A stretch of DNA of 34,333 nucleotides from Halobacteriales archaeon QS_8_65_32. Lineage in GTDB: Archaea > Halobacteriota > Halobacteria > Halobacteriales > Halococcaceae. A program made the position numbers and the translations under genes. The notes beneath the pieces are model-generated. The model searched no databases and was not told the origin of the DNA. It was given only the letters and a program-made list of their open reading frames with translations. Where the stretch lies: positions 1 to 34,333 of the forward strand of contig PXRY01000058.1 of NCBI GenBank assembly GCA_003022925.1, in the 5' to 3' direction. Below are positions 15,765 to 23,472 of the stretch, piece by piece; within the stretch, counting starts at the first letter, position 1; every line of letters begins with the position of its first letter.

Positions 15765-16875
15765 ATGGACGACACCAATGGCGCAGACGACGCGGACGCG
15801 ATACCGTTTCGACGACGCGCCGACGCCTGTCGGGCGGCACTCGAAGCGCGAGACGTAGAGGCCGTGATTTGCTTTCCGAGGTCGAATATGACCTACCTCT
15901 CGGGCTTTGCAGAGGAGTCGATGGAACGTCACCTCCTGTTATTCGTCACGCGAGACGAGACGGTCTTTCTCGCCCCTGAGTTGTACGCCGAGCAACTCGG
16001 AAACGAGACATGGATCGAAGACCGTAGAACGTGGGCCGACGGCGACGATCCCCGACGGCTGATCGCATCGGTCGTCGCGGACCTCGGTACCGGGAGCGGT
16101 GACGGCGATGGCGGACGAGTCCTGCTCGACGACCGGATGTGGAAGCTGTTCTCTCGGGACATCAGGCGGGCGCTTCCCGACTGTGAGTTCGGCCTCGCGA
16201 GCGAGGTGATGGACGACCTCAGGATCGCGAAGGACGAGCACGAACTCGAACGGATGCGCGAATCAGCCGAAATCACGGACGGCGTGAGCGTCGCGATCCA
16301 GGCGCTCGGAAGCGAGGCAGTGGGCCTCACCGAGACCGAACTCGCCCGCGAGATCGAATCGCGACTGACTGCCGCCGGCGGCGACGGGACGTCGTTCGAG
16401 CCGGTTGTCGGTCGGGGCCGAACGGCACGCTGCCGCATCACCGTCACGGCGACCGGGTAATCGAGGCCGGCGATCCGGTCGTCCTCGATTTCGGGACCCT
16501 GATAGAGGGGTATCCGAGCGACCAGACCCGTACTGTAGTCTTCGACGGCGACCCCCCGAGGAGTTCGAGCGGGCATATGACGCAGTTCGAGACGCCCAGC
16601 AGGCCGGCGTCGAGGCGGTCGTGCCGGGCGTCGAAGCCGGAGCCGTCGATCGCGTCGTCCGGGAGGTGATCGAAGAGCGAGGCTACGGGGACGCGTTTGC
16701 CCATCGGACCGGCCACGGCGTCGGCCTTGCGGTTCACGAATCGCCCTACCTCGTCGACGGCAACACACGAACGCTCGAACCCGGTATGGTCGCGAGCGTC
16801 GAACCCGGAATCTACGTGGCGGGCGAGTTCGGGATCCGGATCGAGGACCTCGTAGTCGTCACCGAGAGGCTGTGA
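15765..16875 (+). pseudogene. M24 family metallopeptidase (Xaa-Pro aminopeptidase/prolidase) with two frameshifts
   Basis: From ATG 15765 the frame codes a typical creatinase-like N-domain (AVICFPRSNMTYLSGF) and the start of the pita-bread domain. Near 16411-16420 (GTCGGGGCCG) one base is missing and the frame ends at a TAA near 16460. The continuation in the next frame gives the conserved PNGTLPHHRHGDRVIEAGD and the metal ligands Asp in VLDFGT and Asp in PSDQTRT. A second missing base in the C-run at 16552-16557 moves the rest to the third frame, which holds HRTGHGVGLAVHE (His), VEPGIYV (Glu) and IRIEDLV (Glu). All five metal ligands survive. Adding one base at each site gives 371 codons, normal for the family. 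This is either fresh damage or an error in G/C runs. The substrate would be Xaa-Pro peptides. Confidence 0.88.
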
Positions 16876-16980
16876 GCGCCTCAACGACTCCTCACGCACC
16901 TGGAAACCGCTATCGGACTGATCGGTGATCCGGTCGCCGAGTCGGTGATTCTCGATTTCGCGTCGTCGAAGCGGCCTTTG

Positions 16981-17029
16981 GCGCTCGATATTCAGTACTT
17001 GGTGCTCGGCGCTCGGTGCTCGTCGTCCG
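16981..17029 (-). repeat. Degenerate tandem 7-nt repeat, seven units
   Basis: On the plus strand the units are GCGCTCG, ATATTCA, GTACTTG, GTGCTCG, GCGCTCG, GTGCTCG and TCGTCCG. In reverse complement these are CGAGCAC/CGAGCGC-type heptamers like those at 3863-3904. The repeat fills the gap between the M24 peptidase and the molbindin gene. Confidence 0.65.
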
Positions 17030-17087
17030 ACTCCTGACCCGTGAACGACCCCAAAAGGGAAGAACTCGGTATCGGTGCTGTGGTCGA

Positions 17088-17298
17088 TCAGTCGCTACGG
17101 ATCATCACGTCGGTCGCTTTGATTACCGCATCGACGGAATCGCCTTCCGAGAGGCCGAGTCGGTCGACCGATCCGCTCGTGATGACCGCCGCGACGGTCT
17201 TCCCCACCCTCGGTCTCGACGGTTACTTCCGCGGTCGGGCCGCTGGTTTCGATAGCCGTCACTTCGCCGGTCAGTCGGTTGCGCGCGCTGAGTGCCAT
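17088..17298 (-). pseudogene. Molbindin-like TOBE protein (Mop) with one frameshift
   Basis: The N-terminal frame from ATG 17298 reads MALSARNRLTGEVTAIETSG then TAEVTVETEGG, the start of a single TOBE/Mop domain that binds molybdate or tungstate. At a run of four G on the coding strand (plus-strand CCCC 17202-17205) the frame is lost. Removing one G continues it as KTVAAVITSGSVDRLGLSEG and AVIKATDVMIRSD to the TGA at 17088. The repaired protein is 69 residues, exactly the usual molbindin size, and ends with the conserved VIKATDVMI. An extra G by slippage or sequencing error explains the break. Its neighbourhood with MobA supports a role in molybdenum storage or homeostasis. Confidence 0.85.
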
Positions 17299-17390
17299 GC
17301 GACCGGTTACGCGAGCGCCGCGACGAAAGAGGGTTCGGTTTCGTTACATGCTCCGGCCGCCAGCGTTCCCGGTTCGGCGATCGCGTGTCG

Positions 17391-18217
17391 TCACTCCGAG
17401 CGTGGCTTTCGCGCCTCTAGCGAGAACGTAAGCGGGAATGGTTCGTCGGGAAACTCGAAGAAACCGTCCTCTCGTTCTCGCATCCCGGCGAACTGCTCGA
17501 AGCAGGCAAACGGGTGCTCGTAGAGGTACTCGATTCGTAGTCCGGCATCGATCAGCGCGGTCACGATCTCGCCCGTGGTGTGGGGCCACTCGTAAGTCGT
17601 CGCGTGTTCGACTGCGGCGTCCGGGTCGGCATACGTTCCTTCCTCGTCGAATTCGATCGGACCGTCGCCGAGGTACGGCCAGGCCGATCCCAGACGCCAG
17701 TGTCGAGACGAAGGTCCATCAGCGCGTGGCTCACTGGGTGGATCTCCGCAATATAAAACCGTCCACCCGGCTGGACGAACGCCGCGACCACCTCCGCCCA
17801 CGCCTCGACATCGGGCAGCCAGCCGAGCACGCCATAGGAGGTGAACACGAGGTCGAACGTTCCGTGTGCGTCGGCGAGTCGCTCGGGGAGGTCGTAGACG
17901 TCGGTGGCGAGGAATCGAGCGCGACCCGTGAGATCGGCCTCGGCGGCGAGGTCGCGAGCGGCTTCGATCGCCGTGTCGGAAAAGTCGACTCCAGCCACGT
18001 CCGCCCCCTCGCGTGCCCACGAGAGCGAGTCGAGCCCGAAGTGACACTGGAGGTGAAGCATCGAGCACCCCTCGACGTTGCCGATCGCCTCGCATTCGAG
18101 CGGGCGGAGCGTCGACTCGCCGTCGAGAAACGCCTCGACATCGTAGAAGTTAGTTCCGGGGTGAATCCTGGCCAGTTCCTCCCAGTGCTCGCGATTGCGC
18201 CGGCGGTACTCGTCCAT
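17391..18217 (-). pseudogene. Class I SAM-dependent methyltransferase with one frameshift
   Basis: From ATG 18217 the frame reads MDEYRRRNREHWEELARIHP, then an SAM-binding core: LHLQCHFGLDSLSWAREG and VAGVDFSDTAIEAARDLA, FDLVFTSYGVLGWLPD, and VQPGGRFYIAEIHP. After SHALMDLRLDTG the frame drifts near 17705-17735 and the natural C-terminus is in the next frame: GDGPIEFDEEGTYADPDA, TYEWPHTTGEIVTALIDAG and FPLTFSLEARK. Restoring one base gives 276 codons. The family is a common haloarchaeal and bacterial methyltransferase of unknown substrate. The ATG at 18217 is supported by the MDEYRRRNREHW opening typical of the family. It is divergent from mobA. Confidence 0.85.
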
Positions 18218-18313
18218 CCATCGTGGTTCGCGTCGGCAGGCATACTCGCTTCGATACAGCGGAGAACGACGACCGATGGTTCGTCTTCGGGAGCATCGTC
18301 GCCGTCGCACAAC

Positions 18314-18323
18314 GGTTTTGTCC
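18314..18323 (+). promoter_or_regulatory. Possible TATA element of mobA
   Basis: GGTTTTGTCC lies 16-25 nt before the GTG at 18339 and 22-31 nt before the second in-frame GTG at 18345. The spacing favours 18345 for a leaderless start. Confidence 0.4.
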
Positions 18324-18338
18324 GTCGAACGCCGACCG

Positions 18339-18965
18339 GTGTTCGTGCCAGGGGGAGTCATCGTCGCCGGCGGCCGCTCGACCCGCTTCGGCGAGCGGGA
18401 CAAGGCCGTTGCCGATCTCGCCGGCGTGCCCATGATCCGCCGGGTCGCGGACCGACTCTCAGGCGTCGTCGACCGGCTCGTCGTCAACTGCCGGGCGGAC
18501 CAGCGCGCGGCGATCGACGACGCCCTGTCGGGGTACGACGCGCCCGTCGGGTTCGCGATCGACGACGACCCCGACCAGGGGCCGATGGCGGGCATCGGCC
18601 AGGGGCTTAGCCGAGTCGATGCTGATGCGTACGCTTTCGTCGTCGCGTGTGACATGCCGCTGGTCGATCCGGATTTCGTTGCCTACCTGTTCGAGCGGGC
18701 CGCCGGCCGCGACGGCGCGGTAGCCCAGCTCGATGATAAGTGGTTCCAAACGACCCACGCCGTCTACCGTGCAGGCCCGATGGCCGCGGCCTGTGAGGCG
18801 GCGCTCGCTCGTGACGACCGGAAGATCATGGCACCCCTTGGGGACCTCAACTACGCCGTCGTCGACGAAGCGGAAGTACAGGAGCACGCCGCGCTCGGTC
18901 CCGAAGTTTTCGAGAACATAAATACCGAAGCCGAACTCGAAGCGGTCGCCGAGCGGTTCTTCTGA
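18339..18965 (+). CDS. mobA: Molybdenum cofactor guanylyltransferase MobA
   Basis: The 208-residue protein has the nucleotidyltransferase opening GVIVAGGRSTRFGERDKA, where GG-RS-RFG-DK bind the GTP phosphates, then LAGVPMIRRVADRL. DDDPDQGPMAGIGQGL and VVACDMPLVDPDFV follow; the latter is the Mg/guanine site with the DMP motif. These are diagnostic of MobA, which joins GMP to molybdopterin to make the bis-MGD type cofactor. Two GTG starts are possible (18339 and 18345) and differ by two residues. With the molbindin-like gene 1 kb away on the other strand, it forms a loose molybdenum neighbourhood. The methyltransferase pseudogene is divergent from it. Confidence 0.92.
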   Translation: MFVPGGVIVAGGRSTRFGERDKAVADLAGVPMIRRVADRLSGVVDRLVVNCRADQRAAIDDALSGYDAPVGFAIDDDPDQGPMAGIGQGLSRVDADAYAFVVACDMPLVDPDFVAYLFERAAGRDGAVAQLDDKWFQTTHAVYRAGPMAAACEAALARDDRKIMAPLGDLNYAVVDEAEVQEHAALGPEVFENINTEAELEAVAERFF

Positions 18966-19000
18966 GCTATGAAAGTCGTGCTTAGTCAGGAAATTTGTCG

Positions 19001-19221
19001 TAGAGAGCCGCCAGGACCGCTTCGGAAGCCCCCGGACGGTCCGGGCTACCCGCGACTCGCTGCGCTCCTCGGCTCGTTCGCGCTGCTCACTCACCTGCGG
19101 TGCTTGCGTCGTCGGGGTTCGCCGACCTACGGGAGAGCGAAGCTCTCCCGAGTTCACGGGCGCTTCGCGCCTGTGACCGCCTGGCCCCTTCCAGTCCCAC
19201 CCATAGCGGTTTCTATCGGTC
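19001..19221 (-). repeat. Dispersed hairpin element, compact copy (A)
   Basis: Read on the minus strand, it begins GACCGATAGAAACCG, passes GGTGGGACTGGAAGGGGCC, and ends GGGGGCTTCCGAAGCGGTCC then GGCGGCTCTC. Inside are a hairpin of 9-nt arms with a 3-nt loop at 19155-19175 (one G-T pair), a perfect 9+3+9 hairpin at 19130-19150 with GAA on the plus strand, CCGGAC-G-GTCCGG at 19032-19044, and a GAGCG-rich zone. It lies between mobA and the small membrane protein. Positions 19222-19358 beyond it hold nothing I can recognise. Confidence 0.75.
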
Positions 19222-19358
19222 TCCCTTGATTAACTGAACGCCGCCCGCGATGCTCAGCGCATCCGCAGCGACGGATCAGCATATCGATCACAGCCCGAAC
19301 ATTCGTCCACCTTTCAGTTTACCGATCGACTGGATAGCACGTGTAGGGCGCGCTCGTG

Positions 19359-19568
19359 TCAGTTCGGGTCAACTAATCCTTCTCGAAATAGAACGGGGAC
19401 AGCAACGAGTAACGTCAGCAGTATTCCAGCCCCAATAATGGCGAGGAAAACGGCTGTTCGGCCCTGAGTTGCGACGTAGCTGTACGCCAAAGCCACGGTT
19501 GCTATAGCTGAAATGCCAGCGAGTGCCAACTGGCGAAGTTCTGAGGATTCGTCAAAGGGAGGGCCCAT
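19359..19568 (-). CDS. Small membrane protein with two transmembrane helices
   Basis: The 69-residue product has a short polar head (MGPPFDESSELRQ), two hydrophobic helices (about 14-34, and 39-61 with AVFLAIIGAGILLTLLVAV) and a short acidic tail. The coding region is less GC-rich than its neighbours. It has an ATG start and a TATA-like CTATACCTAT 16-25 nt upstream. A second AT-rich box (TTAAAATAAAG on the coding strand) lies about 60 nt upstream and could give a short leader. I do not recognise the family. Composition and the surrounding AT-rich DNA suggest it may have been acquired separately from the flanking genes. Confidence 0.55.
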   Translation of the reverse strand: MGPPFDESSELRQLALAGISAIATVALAYSYVATQGRTAVFLAIIGAGILLTLLVAVPVLFREGLVDPN

Positions 19569-19711
19569 CGTGAAAGCTCATTCATAGGTATAGCACAAGT
19601 ACGTCCGGGTCATATCAGGCGAACTTTATTTTAACGGAGTTCGGCCATCTGATCCCATCGAACGTATCAATACTGTTCCGCGTGGCTATATTTCGAAAAG
19701 AGAGCGTTCGA

Positions 19712-20140
19712 TCACTTCAGTCGTTCCTGGAGGAAAGAGGGGTGAGCCGCCGTTACGCCCGGAACCTCAAGGATTCGATCGGAGATGATCTCGCCGACGG
19801 CGTTTCCATCGGCTCCCTTGACTTCGGCCATCAGCATGTGATCACCGCTCGACGTGTATAGCGTCTCGACTTCCTCTAACTCCTTGAGCCGGCGGGTGGC
19901 GTCGACGTACCGTTCGCTCTCGACGTCGATACCGACCATGGCGATCGACCGACTGGAGAGTTTCTTCGGGTCGACCTCCGCCGAGTAGCCGACGATCACG
20001 CCGTCGCCTTCCAGCTTGTCGATGTATTTTCTCACTGTCGGCTTCGAGACGCCGGCACGCATCGCGATCTCGGCGTACGACGCTTGGGCGTTTTCCTCGA
20101 GAACCGAGAGGATGCGGTCCTCCGTCGACTGAGTGCTCAT
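19712..20140 (-). CDS. Lrp/AsnC family transcription regulator
   Basis: The 142-residue regulator has an N-terminal winged helix-turn-helix, DRILSVLEENAQASYAEIAMRAGVSKPTVRKYIDKLEGDG (described in segments of the family pattern), and a C-terminal RAM ligand-binding domain with MVGIDVES, SSGDHMLMAEVKG and ILEVPGVTAAHPSF. Proteins like this sense amino acids or central metabolites. A palindrome TTCCATGGAA lies between its TATA box and start, so autorepression is likely. It sits 156 nt downstream of the Por-like subunit genes on the same strand. A regulatory link with that oxidoreductase is plausible but not shown. Confidence 0.93.
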   Translation of the reverse strand: MSTQSTEDRILSVLEENAQASYAEIAMRAGVSKPTVRKYIDKLEGDGVIVGYSAEVDPKKLSSRSIAMVGIDVESERYVDATRRLKELEEVETLYTSSGDHMLMAEVKGADGNAVGEIISDRILEVPGVTAAHPSFLQERLK

Positions 20141-20154
20141 ATAGTATATTTCAT

Positions 20155-20172
20155 TTCCATGGAAAAATATCT
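20155..20172 (-). promoter_or_regulatory. TATA box and palindromic operator of the Lrp gene
   Basis: On the coding strand GATATTTTTCC (a TATA element 23-33 nt ahead of ATG 20140) runs directly into the perfect palindrome TTCCATGGAA at 20155-20164. AT-rich arms on both sides extend the dyad imperfectly. Such a site just after the TATA box fits autorepression by an Lrp-type dimer. Confidence 0.6.
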
Positions 20173-20296
20173 TCCGAATCGAAAAGTGTGTCGAGTCGAA
20201 ACGTAGGTTACTCGCTCGACGCTCGTCTCGACCGCTTCGCCTCGGCGGCGTTTCGGTGGCGTCTCAGCAGCGTTTCGACGACGTTTCAACGGCGCT

Positions 20297-21241
20297 TCAG
20301 CGGTGTTTCGCGACCAGTTCGTCGGCACTGCGTTCCCACTCGTAGTCGGCGTCAAAGTACCGCTCGGCGAGGGGGTCGTCGGGCATCTGCCCTTGTGAGA
20401 CCTTCTCCTGGCCGTAGGAGTGACGATCCTCCTCGACGTAGAATCGCCCGGTAAGGACGGTACCATCGTGCAGCACGTTTTCGGTCTCGTGCATCATCTC
20501 CGCCGCCTCCCGACGGTCGTGGATGTCGAAGTCGTAGTCGTCGGAATCCTGGACGTCGATGTAGGGGACGTACTGTTTTGCGTCCTTGTTCCAGGTCGGA
20601 CACTGGGTCAGGAAGTCGATGTGGGCGAACCCGTCGTGTTCGATCGCCTCGGTGAGGATCTCGCCGGCCTGCCGGGGGTTCACCGCTGCGGTCCGGGCGA
20701 TGTAGGATGCCCCCGACGTGAGCGCGAGCGACAGCGGCCGGACGGGGTCTTTGGCCGACCCCTGTGGCTGGGTCTTCGATTTGTGACCCTTCGGGCTGGT
20801 CGGGGAGGTCTGGCCCTTCGTGAGCCCGAAGATTTCGTTGTTGAAGACGATGTAGGTCATGTCGTGGTTCTCGCGGGCGGTGTGCACGAAGTGGTTGCCC
20901 CCGATGCCGTAGCCGTCGCCGTCGCCACCGGCGGCGATCACCGACAGGCCGGGGTTCGCGAGTTTCGCCGCCCGGGCAATGGGTAACGATCGCCCGTGAA
21001 TCGAGTGATAGCCATAGGAATCGAAGTAGCTATTGAGCTTTCCCGAACAGCCGATGCCGGTCACTAACAGTACCTCGTCGGGTGTCAGACCCACTTCGGG
21101 CATCGCCTGCTTCAAGGCCTTGAGAACGCCGAAGTCCCCACAGCCCGGACACCACGTCGCCTGGGGCTCGATCCCCGGAGTGAAGTCGTCCCGTCCTAGC
21201 TCCGCTTCCTCGCCGATCGCGCTGAATGCACTCTTGCTCAT
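20297..21241 (-). CDS. porB: 2-oxoacid:ferredoxin oxidoreductase beta subunit, pyruvate type likely
   Basis: The 314-residue beta subunit binds thiamine diphosphate. QATWCPGCGDFGVLKALK (Cys31 and Cys34) and IGCSGKLNSY (Cys65) hold the iron-sulfur-related cysteines. AAGGDGDGYGIGGNHF at about 103-117 is the ThDP/Mg motif, with Asn116 completing it. FNNEIFGLTKGQTSPTSPKG follows. The opening FSAIGEEAELGRDDFTPGIEP and the late TQCPTWNKDAKQYVPYIDV resemble the haloarchaeal pyruvate enzyme more than the 2-oxoglutarate one as I remember them, so Por is favoured over Kor without certainty. The reaction is oxidative decarboxylation to acyl-CoA with reduction of ferredoxin. It lies 112 nt downstream of the alpha/gamma subunit gene. 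Confidence 0.9.
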   Translation of the reverse strand: MSKSAFSAIGEEAELGRDDFTPGIEPQATWCPGCGDFGVLKALKQAMPEVGLTPDEVLLVTGIGCSGKLNSYFDSYGYHSIHGRSLPIARAAKLANPGLSVIAAGGDGDGYGIGGNHFVHTARENHDMTYIVFNNEIFGLTKGQTSPTSPKGHKSKTQPQGSAKDPVRPLSLALTSGASYIARTAAVNPRQAGEILTEAIEHDGFAHIDFLTQCPTWNKDAKQYVPYIDVQDSDDYDFDIHDRREAAEMMHETENVLHDGTVLTGRFYVEEDRHSYGQEKVSQGQMPDDPLAERYFDADYEWERSADELVAKHR

Positions 21242-21353
21242 TGTCGTGTGATGGTGGTGTTTTCGTATGATTTCGTGTACCGCGTTTCGCGTGTCGTATA
21301 CCTTACGCCGATCCGTCGGTTCGTTGCGTTCGTCGGTCGTTCTCCTGTTACCG

Positions 21354-23300
21354 TTAGTCCCCGACCGCCGGTTCGATCCGCGTGCCCGTACTCGGCGCGC
21401 CCTCGCCGCCGTTCATCTGGATTTCGAAGCCCTCGGTGATCTCGGCGGGCTCGAAGGGGTTGCCGTTGTACTTGAGCAGGCTCGATAGCCTCTCGCCGAA
21501 CCTCCCCAACTCCTTCTGGGTGAGCCCGCGGAACTGTGCGGAGGCGTTCATCTCGACGACGAGGCACTCCTCGACCGATTCTAAGAAGTCGGTGACTTCC
21601 TTCTTTGGGTACGGCATGAGGTCGCTCACGCCGAAGGCCTTGACGGAGTGTCCATTAGCGTTGAGCCGATCGACCGCTTCCTCGACGGTTCCCTGCTGGC
21701 TGCCCCACGTCATGATGCCGTACTCGGCGTCTTCGGGACCGTAGGCCGTCTGGTGGGCCGGTTCTGCCTCGTCGAGTTCCTCGCGGATGGCCTCGAGTTT
21801 GCGCATTCGTCGGTCCATCTGGAAGACCCGGTTGGCGGGGTCCTCCTCGATGTGGCCCTGGGGGGTGTGTTCGTTGCCCGTCGCGAGGAAGCGCCCGCCC
21901 TTCTGACCGGGCACCGATCGCGGGCTCACGCCCCGCTCGCCCATCTCGCCCTCGGGATCATGCTGGAAGCGGTTGAAGATACCCGACTCGTGGTGGGCGG
22001 CTTCTGCGATCTCCTCTTCGGAAAGCACGCTACCGGGGTCGGCGTCGGGCTCGCGGTCGAACAGCGATTCGCGGATGTTCGTGATCTCGCCGGTGAGTTT
22101 CTGATCGACGACGACGATCGTCGGGATCTGGTACTCGTAGGCGATGTGGAAGGCGTCTCTGGTCTGTTCGTAACACTCTTCGACCGTGCTCGGCGCGAAC
22201 ACCACCCGATTCGAGTCGCCCTGGCTCGTATAGAGGACGTGTTCGAGATCGCCCTGCTCGGGTTTCGTGGGCATCCCGGTCGATGGGCCGGCGCGCATCG
22301 CCTCGATGAGGACGATCGGCGTCTCGGTCATCTCCGCCAATCCGAGGGGTTCTGACATGAGCGCGAACCCGCCACCCGACGAGCCGGACATCGCCTTGAC
22401 GCCGGTGTGTGAGGCCCCGATCGCGAGCGAGGCGGCGGCGATCTCGTCTTCGACCTGCTCGGCGACCCCGCCGAACTCCGGCAGGTTCTGGGACATGATC
22501 GTGAAGACGTCGGTCCAAGGGGTCATCGGGTACCCCGAAATGAACCGACAGCCCGCGTCGAGTGCCCCGTAGGCAACGGCGTGGCTCCCGCCCATGAGCA
22601 CCTGGTCTTTGTCCTCGCCCTCGCCTTTGTCCCCGCCCGCTTCGCTCGGTTCGGGAATCCCCAGGTCGTGGGTAAAGTCCATCTCTGCGACCTGCTCGTA
22701 GGCTGTTTCGAGAACGGTGAGGTTCGATTCCAGGATGTCGTCTGACATCCGGTCGCTCATGAGCTGTTCGACCGGTTCAGTGTCCATCCCGAGCAGGGCC
22801 GCGGTCGCCCCCACGCCGGCGGTGTTGCGCATGATCTCCCGGCCGTGCTCGCGCGCGATCTCCCGGAGGTTAAGCGGATAGACGTGCCAGCCTTCCTCCT
22901 CGGCGCGTTCTTCTAACTCCAACTCGGCGAGGTCGTCGTCGTCCAGCATCCCCTCGTCGTAGACGATGACGCCGCCCTCGCGGAGGTCGTCCAAGTTCTC
23001 CGAGAGCGGTTTGAGTTCCTCCTCGCCATAATAGGCCGGCTGGTTCTCCCGAGGGTTGCGCGCGAACGAATCACCGAGCGCCAGCAGGAAGTTATAGCCG
23101 TCCCCGCGGGATTTGACCTCCTCGGGCCCCGCGCGGACCTCGAAGTAGGTGTGCCCGCCGCGGATCCGGGAGGGGTAATGCCGGTGACAGAAGACATGTA
23201 GCCCCATGCGCATGAGCGCCTTCTCGAAGGCCTGCCCGGTCGAGTCCATCCCGTCCCCCGACCCCCCTGCGAGCCGCCAGATGAGTTCCGTGTTTGTCAT
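21354..23300 (-). CDS. porA: 2-oxoacid:ferredoxin oxidoreductase alpha subunit with fused gamma domain
   Basis: The 648-residue protein joins an N-terminal gamma domain (about 1-200: RLAGGSGDGMDSTGQAFEKA, HYPSRIRGGHTYFEVRAG) to the alpha domain (from about 220: GGSHAVAYGALDAGCRFISG, YPMTPWTDVF, FALMSEPLGLAEMTETP). The alpha domain ends in a transketolase-like C-terminal part (YGIMTWGSQQGTVEEAVDRL, CLVVEMNASAQFRGL). This fused arrangement is standard in haloarchaea. Start 23300 (MTNTELIWR) is preferred; ATG 23312 is also in frame. A charged Gly/Glu/Lys linker at about 205-220 (GGDKGEGEDKDQ) separates the domains. It is transcribed before the beta gene, probably as one operon, with the Lrp gene downstream. 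Confidence 0.93.
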   Translation of the reverse strand: MTNTELIWRLAGGSGDGMDSTGQAFEKALMRMGLHVFCHRHYPSRIRGGHTYFEVRAGPEEVKSRGDGYNFLLALGDSFARNPRENQPAYYGEEELKPLSENLDDLREGGVIVYDEGMLDDDDLAELELEERAEEEGWHVYPLNLREIAREHGREIMRNTAGVGATAALLGMDTEPVEQLMSDRMSDDILESNLTVLETAYEQVAEMDFTHDLGIPEPSEAGGDKGEGEDKDQVLMGGSHAVAYGALDAGCRFISGYPMTPWTDVFTIMSQNLPEFGGVAEQVEDEIAAASLAIGASHTGVKAMSGSSGGGFALMSEPLGLAEMTETPIVLIEAMRAGPSTGMPTKPEQGDLEHVLYTSQGDSNRVVFAPSTVEECYEQTRDAFHIAYEYQIPTIVVVDQKLTGEITNIRESLFDREPDADPGSVLSEEEIAEAAHHESGIFNRFQHDPEGEMGERGVSPRSVPGQKGGRFLATGNEHTPQGHIEEDPANRVFQMDRRMRKLEAIREELDEAEPAHQTAYGPEDAEYGIMTWGSQQGTVEEAVDRLNANGHSVKAFGVSDLMPYPKKEVTDFLESVEECLVVEMNASAQFRGLTQKELGRFGERLSSLLKYNGNPFEPAEITEGFEIQMNGGEGAPSTGTRIEPAVGD

Positions 23301-23472
23301 TGGAAAGATCACCCGGTCTCCGTTCGACCGTGTACGAGCGGCTTCGCTACCGGGCGACTAAAGGGTTTGGTACACGTCCGCATGGATTAATTATGAGGGT
23401 ATCCCTCCGACCCTTCCGTCTGCCATAAAATATCATTATATGAAGGGGCTCGATCCCGGGGACGCTCGCCGA

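Noticed and set aside
14411-15778. 455-codon frame antisense to the catalytic MetE gene
   Set aside because: Composition follows from the complementary codons, and the sense frame has the zinc site and conserved motifs.
16405-16560. Programmed frameshifting in the M24 peptidase
   Set aside because: Two shifts of the same kind at ordinary G/C runs, with no slippery heptamer and stimulator visible. The same lesion type occurs in unrelated genes nearby.
19001-19221. tRNA or rRNA fragment
   Set aside because: The hairpins and the TTCCAGTCCCACC end were checked for a cloverleaf, T-loop and anticodon arm, and none fits.
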